From Candidatus Aenigmatarchaeota archaeon (GTDB lineage: Archaea > Aenigmatarchaeota > Aenigmatarchaeia > QMZS01): DNA of 5,349 nt. The stretch is from NCBI GenBank assembly GCA_030620695.1, contig JAUXEA010000038.1, positions 1 through 5,349 of the forward strand, written 5' to 3'. Positions 1-4,910 of this stretch are shown in pieces (positions within the stretch are counted from its first letter, which is position 1; each line of letters begins with the position of its first letter). The notes beneath the pieces are model-generated. The model was not told the DNA's origin, ran no database searches, and saw only the letters and a list, made by a program, of their open reading frames with translations. The position numbers and the translations under genes were made by a program.

Positions 1-21
1 TTTTTTTGATTAAACTTTTTT
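1..21 (+). terminator. T-tracts before the first gene, possible terminator of an upstream gene
   Basis: The window opens with a run of seven T (1-7) and a second run of six T (16-21). Archaeal intrinsic termination needs only oligo-T stretches in the non-template strand, so these may end transcription of a plus-strand gene lying to the left. That gene is not in view, so this rests on composition alone. Confidence 0.3.
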
Positions 22-44
22 AGCCAATATATTCAATAAAAAGT

Positions 45-56
45 GTATTTAAATAC
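45..56 (+). promoter_or_regulatory. TATA-like box, 12-bp perfect palindrome
   Basis: GTATTTAAATAC is its own reverse complement and contains the TTTAAATA core expected for an archaeal TATA box. A purine-rich stretch (about 38-43) just upstream could act as the TFB recognition element. The centre lies about 21 nt before the ATG at 72, and no Shine-Dalgarno sequence separates them, so the transcript is probably leaderless or nearly so. It would drive the membrane protein and the nuclease that follows. Confidence 0.55.
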
Positions 57-71
57 TTCTTCTATTAAATT

Positions 72-1007
72 ATGGCAAATATCTTAAAGCATTTTTCAAA
101 AGCATTTGAAGCATATAAGAGAAATTTTGTACCAATAATTTTATCCATACTTTTAGTATTCATAACATTTTATTTATTTGTAGGATTAGGTATTTTTGCT
201 CTTTTTGGTACAGAAGGTAGTGCAACAGTAGCAGAATTTTATATGACAGAAGGAGGGTTTACAGATACTTATTCTCAGGAACTTTTTGAACAAATTAACC
301 CACAAAATTTTGGTTTATTCCTTTTGTTTTTAATATTGGGGGGAATTGTAGCAGTATTCCTGCAGGCAGGTCTCTGGGGAATCTGTTTTCAGGGAATTAA
401 AAAGAAAGTAAACATGAAAACTTTTTTTACTACAATCAGAGAAAGAGGGGTACCTTACTTTTTTGCGAGTATTCTGGTTGGATTAATTGTTTCAGCGATT
501 TTAATCCTACTTATTGCAGTTTATGTAGTTATATATTTATTTAATCCTATACTTTCCACAATTGTATTGCTTTTGGGTATTGTATTAATTACACCTTTTT
601 TTGTCCTGGTTTCCCCTGCAGTAATTTCCGGAAAAAGAGTATCTAGTTCTCTGACAGAAAGTATCTCTCTCGGGAAAAAGAATTATTTTGATTTGCTTTT
701 GTTGATTGTTCTGGTCTTTATTTTTTCCCTGGTAAGTCTTGTGCCAATACTTGGGATTATTTTAGTTTATTTCCTGGTTTCTCCTTTGTTTATTTTAGTG
801 ATTTGTTCTCTTTATTTGGAGGTTTCTAAAAGCAGTAAAATAAATGTCCTGATATCTAAAGATAGTGTGGAAATAAAAACGGGCAAGCAAAAATTAAAAA
901 AAAGTGCACCGAGCAAAATTAGAAAATCTGACAGGGAAAAAAAGAAGACCGTGAAAACCAGTGGAAAAATAAAAGTTAAAAAAAAGATTGGTAAAAGGAA
1001 AAAGTGA
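72..1007 (+). CDS. Six-helix integral membrane protein with polybasic C-terminal tail
   Basis: This is a 311-residue protein of unknown function. Hydrophobic segments lie at about residues 19-45, 80-107, 128-157, 159-183, 206-222 and 224-249. A polar loop (about 46-79) separates the first two. The N-terminal stretch LKHFSKAFEAYKRNF and the overall layout resemble archaeal and bacterial membrane proteins of the DUF7847/glycerophosphodiester-phosphodiesterase membrane-domain type, but I see no enzymatic domain, so this is only a loose resemblance. After the last helix comes a soluble tail. In residues 272-311, 21 of 40 are Lys or Arg and only two are acidic, ending KKKIGKRKK. Such a tail could bind RNA, DNA or lipid head groups. 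The ATG at 72 is preceded by a TATA-like box. The stop codon overlaps the GTG start of the beta-CASP nuclease by 4 nt, suggesting an operon. The coding call is firm; the function is not known. Confidence 0.85.
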   Translation: MANILKHFSKAFEAYKRNFVPIILSILLVFITFYLFVGLGIFALFGTEGSATVAEFYMTEGGFTDTYSQELFEQINPQNFGLFLLFLILGGIVAVFLQAGLWGICFQGIKKKVNMKTFFTTIRERGVPYFFASILVGLIVSAILILLIAVYVVIYLFNPILSTIVLLLGIVLITPFFVLVSPAVISGKRVSSSLTESISLGKKNYFDLLLLIVLVFIFSLVSLVPILGIILVYFLVSPLFILVICSLYLEVSKSSKINVLISKDSVEIKTGKQKLKKSAPSKIRKSDREKKKTVKTSGKIKVKKKIGKRKK

Positions 1008-2248
1008 TAATAGAATTTTTAGGTGGGTGCAGGCAGATTGGAAGAGAAGCATTTTTAGTAAAAGATAAGAAAACAAATGTTCTTTTGGAATATGGTGTGG
1101 AACTGCAGCCAAATATACAAATTCCCTTGTTGCCAACTGTGAAATTAGATGGGATTTTTGTTACTCACGCTCATCTTGACCATTCAGGGATGGTTCCCTT
1201 AATCTACAAAATCCAAAATCCAAATCTGTATACAACCCCTGCAACTTTGGATTTAATGAATTTACTTCTCGAGGATTATATAAAAGTTGCAAAATTGACA
1301 AGAGGTTTTGGAGAGTATACAAAACATGACCTTATAAAAATGAACAAATATTTTAGACCTCACCCTTACAATCAGAAGTTTAGGGTTGGAAATCTACATG
1401 CTGAATTTTTTGATGCTTCCCATATCCCAGGCTCTGCCTCAGTTTTCTTAGATGGTTCAAAAAAGATTTTATATACTGGAGATATAAATACAGTTGAAAC
1501 AAACCTGCTTTCTTACAAGGAAATAAATTATCCAAGAGTGGATTGCTTAATCACAGAATCAACTTATTCGGAGAGAGAACATCCGGACAGAAAACTTGAG
1601 GAAAAAAGACTTATAAAAAAGGTTTTGGAATATGAACACGGAACTGTCCTGCTTCCGACCTTCGCTGTCGGAAGGGCACAGGAAATATTGATGACTCTTT
1701 ACACAAACGGCATAAAAGAAAATATTTATCTTGATGGAATGGCACAGAAAGCTGCAGATTTAATTTTGTACCACAAAAATTATGTAAAAGATGCCCTGAC
1801 TTTAAAAAAAGTTTTAAAACATGTGAATTTTGTAAGAACAAGAAAACAGAGAGACAGGATTGTCAGGGAAGGGGGAATTGTTGTCACAACCTCGGGAATG
1901 CTTAATGGGGGTCCAATACTCCATTACCTGAAAAAAGTAAGGGATAATAAAAATGCTTGTTTGTTCATAACAGGATTCCAGGCTCCTGGAACACCCGGAG
2001 AAAAATTGCTTAGAACAGGATATTTTGAAAATGATGAAAACAAATTCAAAGTTAATCTTGAAATACAAAAATTTGATTTCAGCGGTCATGCCGGCAGAAA
2101 AGAGTTGTTTGATTTAATAGAGAAAATATCACCAAAGAAGGTTATCTGTGTTCACGGGGACCACACCCCAAAATTTGCCAAGGAAATTGAGAAGAAATTA
2201 AATATAGAATCCCTGGCCCCTGATGTTGGAGATAGTGTTGAAGTATAA
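1004..2248 (+). CDS. Archaeal beta-CASP ribonuclease, aCPSF2 type (no KH domains)
   Basis: This 414-residue metallo-beta-lactamase/beta-CASP protein belongs to the family of CPSF73 and RNase J, zinc-dependent enzymes that cut or trim RNA. Visible motifs are motif 2 HAHLDH (residues 55-60), motif 3 His140 in SHIPGS, motif 4 Asp160 in TGD, motif A Glu185 in ITEST, the beta-CASP stretch PTFAVGRAQEIL (218-229), motif B His362 in FSGHA and motif C His384 in VHGDH. All expected metal-binding and catalytic positions are present. There are no N-terminal KH domains, which excludes aCPSF1. The length fits aCPSF2 (about 410-430 residues), and the protein lacks the extra length of RNase J. It likely acts in the cytoplasm on mRNA or rRNA. 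The start is GTG, overlapping the upstream TGA; the weak AGGA at 996-999 is the only ribosome-binding hint, so translational coupling is likely. An archaeal RNase J remains a less likely alternative. Confidence 0.92.
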   Translation: MIIEFLGGCRQIGREAFLVKDKKTNVLLEYGVELQPNIQIPLLPTVKLDGIFVTHAHLDHSGMVPLIYKIQNPNLYTTPATLDLMNLLLEDYIKVAKLTRGFGEYTKHDLIKMNKYFRPHPYNQKFRVGNLHAEFFDASHIPGSASVFLDGSKKILYTGDINTVETNLLSYKEINYPRVDCLITESTYSEREHPDRKLEEKRLIKKVLEYEHGTVLLPTFAVGRAQEILMTLYTNGIKENIYLDGMAQKAADLILYHKNYVKDALTLKKVLKHVNFVRTRKQRDRIVREGGIVVTTSGMLNGGPILHYLKKVRDNKNACLFITGFQAPGTPGEKLLRTGYFENDENKFKVNLEIQKFDFSGHAGRKELFDLIEKISPKKVICVHGDHTPKFAKEIEKKLNIESLAPDVGDSVEV

Positions 2249-2285
2249 AATTGTTTCAAAAACCCAAGATAAATTAAAATATTGA

Positions 2286-2297
2286 TTTTTCAAAAAA
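2286..2297. terminator. Bidirectional T-tract terminator between convergent genes
   Basis: The 50-bp gap between the converging nuclease and uL14 genes holds five T on the plus strand (2286-2290) next to six A (2292-2297), which read as six T on the minus strand directly after the uL14 stop. A further minus-strand T5 lies near 2258-2262. Oligo-T alone can terminate archaeal transcription. The inverted arrangement leaves almost no loop and only A-T pairs, so a hairpin mechanism is unlikely. Confidence 0.5.
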
Positions 2298-2298
2298 T

Positions 2299-2697
2299 CT
2301 AAACAACAATAGATGCAATTTTTCCTATTTGAGAAAATCTTTCAACAACTTCTCTTGCTACCGGACCCTTTATTTCTTTTCCCAGGGGAGCCGTATTCTT
2401 ATCTACCAGAATTAAAGCATTATCTTCAAAGCAAACTCTTATTCCACTATTTCTTCTGAACTCTTTTTTTTGCCTGATAATAACCGCATACTGAACTTTG
2501 TGCCTGAGTTTAAATTCTCCTTTTTTTACTGTGCAGGAAACAACATCCCCGACACCACCTCTCGGGTATCTTCTTTTTCTTCCCTTGTAGACCTTGAAAG
2601 AAATAATCTGCACTTTTTTTGCTCCTGTGTTGTCCGCACAATTCAGGATACTCTCAGAATTCAGTGCTTTCACAACCTTACTTGAAATTGCTTTCAT
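2299..2697 (-). CDS. rpl14: Large-subunit ribosomal protein uL14
   Basis: This is a complete 132-residue uL14, the expected length for archaea. It is a small beta-barrel protein of the 50S subunit that binds 23S rRNA near the interface with the small subunit and the factor-binding region. Diagnostic stretches are ADNTGAKKVQIIS (residues 21-33), the glycine- and arginine-rich loop KGRKRRYPRGGVGD (38-51), GDVVSCTVKKG (50-60), and the C-terminal KGPVAREV followed by the family-typical ending IASIVV. The ATG at 2697 gives the standard N-terminus MKA. No Shine-Dalgarno site is visible, but an AT-rich box lies just upstream. In most archaea this gene sits inside the long S10/spc ribosomal operon beside uS17 and uL24. 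Here it stands between a rhomboid gene and a convergent nuclease gene, so it must be expressed from its own promoter or by read-through from the rhomboid. Confidence 0.97.
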   Translation of the reverse strand: MKAISSKVVKALNSESILNCADNTGAKKVQIISFKVYKGRKRRYPRGGVGDVVSCTVKKGEFKLRHKVQYAVIIRQKKEFRRNSGIRVCFEDNALILVDKNTAPLGKEIKGPVAREVVERFSQIGKIASIVV

Positions 2698-2705
2698 AAT
2701 ATGTG

Positions 2706-2720
2706 ATAAATTTAAAATAA
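2706..2720 (-). promoter_or_regulatory. AT-rich box upstream of uL14, possible TATA element
   Basis: On the minus strand this reads TTATTTTAAATTTAT, centred about 16-18 nt before the uL14 ATG. It resembles an archaeal TATA box but is closer to the start codon than the usual centre near -26. An alternative box, ATAAACTTTTA (about 2750-2760 on the plus strand), would allow a leader of roughly 30 nt. The sequence alone does not decide between them. Confidence 0.35.
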
Positions 2721-2748
2721 TGGATAGGCATTAGCTTCTTGTAAATCC

Positions 2749-2774
2749 CTAAAAGTTTATCTAAAACTAAAAAA
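2749..2774 (-). terminator. Repeated TTTTAG tracts at the rhomboid stop, weak terminator
   Basis: The minus strand reads T6-AG-T4-AG, then after a short gap T4-AG again. The three TTTTAG units (2767-2772, 2761-2766, 2749-2754) carry in-frame TAG codons, so the rhomboid has its stop backed by two more. The T-tracts could also lower transcription into uL14, but four to six T make only a moderate archaeal terminator, and partial read-through is plausible. Confidence 0.35.
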
Positions 2775-3426
2775 TTCCTAAAACTGCCTTAGTGATTAAA
2801 ATCCAAAAATTCCAGATAAAAGGAACAACTAATAACAAGAGGAAAAAAGCAATCAGGATTCTTAAACCTTTCCTAAACCCCTTTACTTTAAGTCCGTAAA
2901 ACAATCCAACAAAAGCACCCCCCATGTGTGCAATATGGGAAACTCCCGAGGGATAACCGGTGAGTAAGCCAATAATCGCACTAATCAAATATCCCAAAGC
3001 AATAATCCCCAAAGGGATAGGCATAAATACTTCCATTTTTATTGGTTTTATCAGCAGGGTTGCGGTCATTATAGAAAAAATGCCCCCTGATGCACCAATA
3101 GAAGGGATATTTGGAGCATAAAACAGGGAAGAAAGAAGGTCTCCTAAAAAAGCCCCCAAAAAGAACAACAATAGAAATTTTTTGGGTCCAATTTCTCCTT
3201 CCAAAGTAAAACCAAACAGGATTAAGACGAGCAAATTTAGAATTAGATGTTCAATATTTGAGTGCAGAAAAACAGAAGTAATTAGAACATAAATTTTTCC
3301 GGATAATAAGTTAGAAGTTGAATAACCATAATTGTTGAAAATCTGTTCAGTGTTGGAAAACCATGCAAAAACTGTTACAATTACACACAAAATTGCCAGG
3401 ATAATTGTTATATTTATCTTTACCAT
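2767..3426 (-). CDS. Rhomboid-family intramembrane serine protease
   Basis: This is a 219-residue membrane protease that cuts transmembrane substrates within the bilayer. The catalytic serine lies in GASGG (Ser113) and the catalytic histidine in AHMGGAFVGL (His167). The oxyanion-side motif is FLHSNIEHLILN, with His55, His60 and Asn64 at the same spacing as His145, His150 and Asn154 of E. coli GlpG. Hydrophobic segments fall at about 5-23, 48-72, 83-104, 111-127, 133-156, 164-180 and 188-213: six core helices plus one C-terminal helix. The usual Trp-Arg pair of loop L1 is absent; the aligned stretch is IYVLITSVFLH. I chose the ATG at 3426 because it starts just before the first helix and gives a normal length. 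The frame stays open for 83 more codons upstream, but that part is antisense to uL13 and not rhomboid-like. The gene is divergent from uL13 with a 40-bp gap. Physiological substrates cannot be inferred. Confidence 0.93.
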   Translation of the reverse strand: MVKINITIILAILCVIVTVFAWFSNTEQIFNNYGYSTSNLLSGKIYVLITSVFLHSNIEHLILNLLVLILFGFTLEGEIGPKKFLLLFFLGAFLGDLLSSLFYAPNIPSIGASGGIFSIMTATLLIKPIKMEVFMPIPLGIIALGYLISAIIGLLTGYPSGVSHIAHMGGAFVGLFYGLKVKGFRKGLRILIAFFLLLLVVPFIWNFWILITKAVLGIF

Positions 3427-3441
3427 TATTGTTCTTGGAAT

Positions 3442-3454
3442 ATTAAATTTTAAT
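3442..3454. promoter_or_regulatory. Symmetric AT box in the rhomboid/uL13 divergent gap
   Basis: ATTAAA-T-TTTAAT is an inverted repeat around one central T (3448). It lies about 19 nt before the uL13 ATG and 22 nt before the rhomboid ATG, so one near-symmetric TATA-like element could serve both directions. Other candidates are TTTAAATA on the minus strand (about 3459-3466) for the rhomboid and TTATATTTATC (about 3407-3417) for uL13. No Shine-Dalgarno motif precedes either gene. Confidence 0.45.
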
Positions 3455-3466
3455 CCATATTTAAAA

Positions 3467-3886
3467 ATGGAAGTCATTGATGCAAAAGAATGTATTCTCG
3501 GAAGACTGGCAACAGAAGTTGCAAAAAGAGGATTAAATGGAGAGAATATAATAATTGTTAATTCTGAGTTTGCAGTAATTTCCGGGAAAAAAGAAGCTAT
3601 ATTTAAAAAATATCTGGAAAGGAGACAGAGGGGAACCCCGCAACACGGGCCTTTTTTTCCAAGCAGACCGGACATGATTGTCAGGAGAGCAATAAGAGGA
3701 ATGATTTCTTATAAAACAAAAAGAGGCAGGGAAGCATTTAAAAAAATAAAAGTTTTTATTGGTATTCCTGAAGAATACAAAAATATGGAATTGAAAAAAG
3801 TTGGAAAGCAGATAGACAAATTAAAATGCGATTTTGTTTTTGTTCATGAGTTAAGTAAATTTTTAGGTAATAGAAATAATGAGTGA
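3467..3886 (+). CDS. rpl13: Large-subunit ribosomal protein uL13
   Basis: This 139-residue protein is a complete archaeal uL13, an early-assembling 50S protein that binds 23S rRNA. It begins with the family-typical MEVIDAKECILGRLATEVAK, continues with NGENIIIVNSEFAVISGKK (residues 24-42), and carries the conserved core GPFFPSRPDMIVRRAIRGM (61-79) and the late GIPEEY (99-104). The ATG at 3467 matches the normal N-terminus of the family. The frame is open for 45 codons further upstream, but those residues are antisense to the rhomboid gene, hydrophobic and unlike uL13. The uS9 gene begins inside the last codons, with an 8-nt overlap, as in the conserved uL13-uS9 pairing of archaea and bacteria. 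The usual archaeal upstream partner eL18 is missing; the divergent rhomboid occupies that place. Confidence 0.97.
   Translation: MEVIDAKECILGRLATEVAKRGLNGENIIIVNSEFAVISGKKEAIFKKYLERRQRGTPQHGPFFPSRPDMIVRRAIRGMISYKTKRGREAFKKIKVFIGIPEEYKNMELKKVGKQIDKLKCDFVFVHELSKFLGNRNNE
3865..3871 (+). promoter_or_regulatory. Shine-Dalgarno-like site for uS9
   Basis: AGGTAAT matches six of seven bases of AGGTGAT, the part of the site complementary to the 16S rRNA 3' end. It lies 7 nt before the uS9 ATG, inside the uL13 coding sequence. This contrasts with the transcript-leading genes of the window, which lack such a site, and fits the archaeal habit of using Shine-Dalgarno initiation for internal operon genes. 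Confidence 0.5.
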
Positions 3887-4268
3887 AATATTTGTTGGAA
3901 AGAGGAAGAGAGCGATTGCAAGAATAAGATTAGAGAAAGGAGATAAAAAAATACTTATCAACAACAAAAGTCTGGAAAACTTTCCAAAAATTGTTCAGTT
4001 AAAAATCCTTGAACCTTTGCTTATTACAGAAGATGAAAACTTTGTGATAAATGCTAATGTGAGAGGAGGTGGAATTATGGGACAGGCAGAAGCAGTTGCA
4101 CAGGGAATAGCGAAAGGTCTGGTCTCTTTGAAAGGAGATAAATTAAAAGAAAAATTTCTGGATTATGACAGGAATCTGCTTATCCAAGATGTCAGGAGAA
4201 CAGAACCCCACAAACCTTCAAGGAGTAAAAAAGGTCCAAGAAGACACAAGCAGAGGAGCAAGAGGTAA
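3879..4268 (+). CDS. rps9: Small-subunit ribosomal protein uS9
   Basis: This is a complete 129-residue uS9 of the 30S head, whose basic C-terminal tail reaches the P-site tRNA. It starts with FVGKRKRAIARIRLEKG (residues 5-21), carries the family signature GGGIMGQAEAVAQGIAKGL (63-81), and continues with LLIQDVRRTEPHKPSRSKKG (100-119). The protein ends in the universal Lys-Arg of the decoding-site tail (QRSKR, 125-129). The ATG overlaps the end of uL13 by 8 nt and has a Shine-Dalgarno-like AGGTAAT, so the pair is one transcription unit with probable translational coupling. In many euryarchaea the genes for RNA polymerase subunits N and K follow; here the next gene is convergent and unrelated, so the operon ends at uS9. 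Confidence 0.97.
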   Translation: MSEIFVGKRKRAIARIRLEKGDKKILINNKSLENFPKIVQLKILEPLLITEDENFVINANVRGGGIMGQAEAVAQGIAKGLVSLKGDKLKEKFLDYDRNLLIQDVRRTEPHKPSRSKKGPRRHKQRSKR

Positions 4269-4287
4269 TTTTATACTTTTATTATTT
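4269..4287 (+). terminator. T-rich tract after uS9
   Basis: Directly after the uS9 stop the plus strand has two T4 runs (4269-4272, 4277-4280) and a further T-rich stretch to 4287, with a T5 later at 4310-4314. This pattern suits archaeal oligo-T termination and is the only terminator-like signal in the 69-bp gap to the convergent gene. No GC-rich hairpin is visible. Confidence 0.45.
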
Positions 4288-4337
4288 CGTACAAAACCAA
4301 ATGATACTCTTTTTCATCAAATTTGTTTATTAAAGAG

Positions 4338-4604
4338 TTACTCCAAGATTTTATAATCATTCATCAAAAACTCAAATTTACCAAATTCAGCCATTTTTCT
4401 TATTTTTATACTTTCAGTTCCATAACCAATAATTCTCTGTTTGTTTTTTAATCCCATAATGACTTCAGGATTCAGAACTTTTGCTCTTGTAAAACCGGCT
4501 CCTAAATATATTGTCTGACCAAATTTGTTCATAGTACACTCAATCTCCAAATTTTTACCGTTGTACCAACTGTCAAAACTATCCACTTTTTTATATTCTT
4601 CCAT
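4338..4604 (-). CDS. Small hypothetical protein, 88 residues
   Basis: I do not recognise this protein. It is soluble, without a signal peptide or membrane helix. The first part is acidic and aromatic (EEYKKVDSFDSWYNG), the middle looks beta-rich (GQTIYLGAGFTRAKVL, residues 29-44), and a second beta-like part (QRIIGYGTESIKIRK, 56-70) precedes a short aromatic C-terminus. A single cysteine (23) gives no metal-binding pattern. Reasons to accept it as real: it fills most of the gap between uS9 and the next gene, its three arginines all use AGA like the neighbours, and its ATG faces a compact divergent promoter region. It converges on uS9. A role cannot be stated; a small beta-barrel or binding protein is only a guess from its pattern. 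Confidence 0.65.
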   Translation of the reverse strand: MEEYKKVDSFDSWYNGKNLEIECTMNKFGQTIYLGAGFTRAKVLNPEVIMGLKNKQRIIGYGTESIKIRKMAEFGKFEFLMNDYKILE

Positions 4605-4627
4605 ATATTTTAAAAGTTAAATTTAGT
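4605..4627. promoter_or_regulatory. 23-bp divergent promoter region
   Basis: This is the whole gap between two divergent start codons. It holds TTTTAAAA (4608-4615), about 16 nt before the plus-strand ATG at 4628, and TTAAATTTA (4617-4625), about 17 nt before the minus-strand ATG at 4604. Each could be the TATA-like box of one direction. There is no room for an untranslated leader or a Shine-Dalgarno site, so transcripts would be leaderless, or the true promoters would lie inside the opposite gene. Confidence 0.4.
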
Positions 4628-4909
4628 ATGAGAATAGATTTTACAGGTAAAGAAAAAGAATTTAAAAAATGGTTAGAAGACCATGTAGAAAAAGGAAAGT
4701 ATGAACTATATTTAACAGATGAAAATGAAGTTATAGCCAGACCAGGAGTTTCAACAAAGACTTATGATATTGGATATTTTAAAGGTAGTGATAAAGACAA
4801 AAAAGATTACGAAGAATATCTTAAAAATAAAGAGTTGTTGGCATACAAAATACATGCAATGGAATGGGATACTGAAAAACCTCCAGGTATAAGAGTTCCT
4901 TCTGATTAA
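4628..4909 (+). CDS. Small hypothetical charged protein, 93 residues
   Basis: I do not recognise this protein. It is highly charged and soluble, with a likely amphipathic helix at residues 7-22 (GKEKEFKKWLEDHVEK), a short beta-like part (YELYLTDENEVIARPG, 25-40), then a second charged helical part (SDKDKKDYEEYLKNKELL, 54-71) and a Pro-containing C-terminus (EKPPGIRVPSD). No cysteine, signal peptide or membrane helix is present. The stop codon is separated by one nucleotide from the ATG of the endonuclease IV gene, which makes co-transcription very likely. A link to DNA repair is therefore possible but rests only on position. Confidence 0.7.
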   Translation: MRIDFTGKEKEFKKWLEDHVEKGKYELYLTDENEVIARPGVSTKTYDIGYFKGSDKDKKDYEEYLKNKELLAYKIHAMEWDTEKPPGIRVPSD

Positions 4910-4910
4910 A

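Noticed and set aside
894..1136. Minus-strand open frame across the membrane protein/nuclease junction
   Set aside because: The Phe/Leu-rich translation is the antisense of the Lys-rich tail; it has no support of its own.
1611..2089. Two minus-strand open frames inside the beta-CASP nuclease gene
   Set aside because: They overlap a full-length conserved gene whose catalytic motifs are all intact, and their translations are low-complexity Phe/Ser/Leu-rich strings typical of antisense frames.
2284..2299. Inverted repeat GATTTTT-CA-AAAAATC read as a hairpin terminator
   Set aside because: The loop would have only two bases and the stem is almost all A-T, so a stable hairpin is implausible; the T-tracts alone explain the signal.
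2470..2685. Plus-strand open frame opposite uL14
   Set aside because: It is fully contained in the uL14 gene on the other strand, shows no recognisable domain, and is best explained as a shadow frame.
3332..3466. A 45-codon open extension upstream of the uL13 ATG
   Set aside because: It is antisense to the start of the rhomboid gene and mirrors its hydrophobic codons; the uL13 family begins at the ATG at 3467.
3427..3675. An 83-codon open extension upstream of the rhomboid ATG
   Set aside because: It is antisense to the well-supported uL13 gene, has no rhomboid similarity, and would put a non-family region ahead of the first helix; the ATG at 3426 gives a normal rhomboid.
4165..4356. Plus-strand open frame overlapping the uS9 end and extending past it
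   Set aside because: Most of it lies out of frame within uS9, and the rest runs across the T-rich terminator into the convergent gene; no start signal or domain.
4338..4909. The two small divergent genes as a toxin-antitoxin pair
   Set aside because: Such pairs are normally co-directional and overlapping; these are divergent, neither resembles a known toxin or antitoxin family, and the second is joined to nfo instead.
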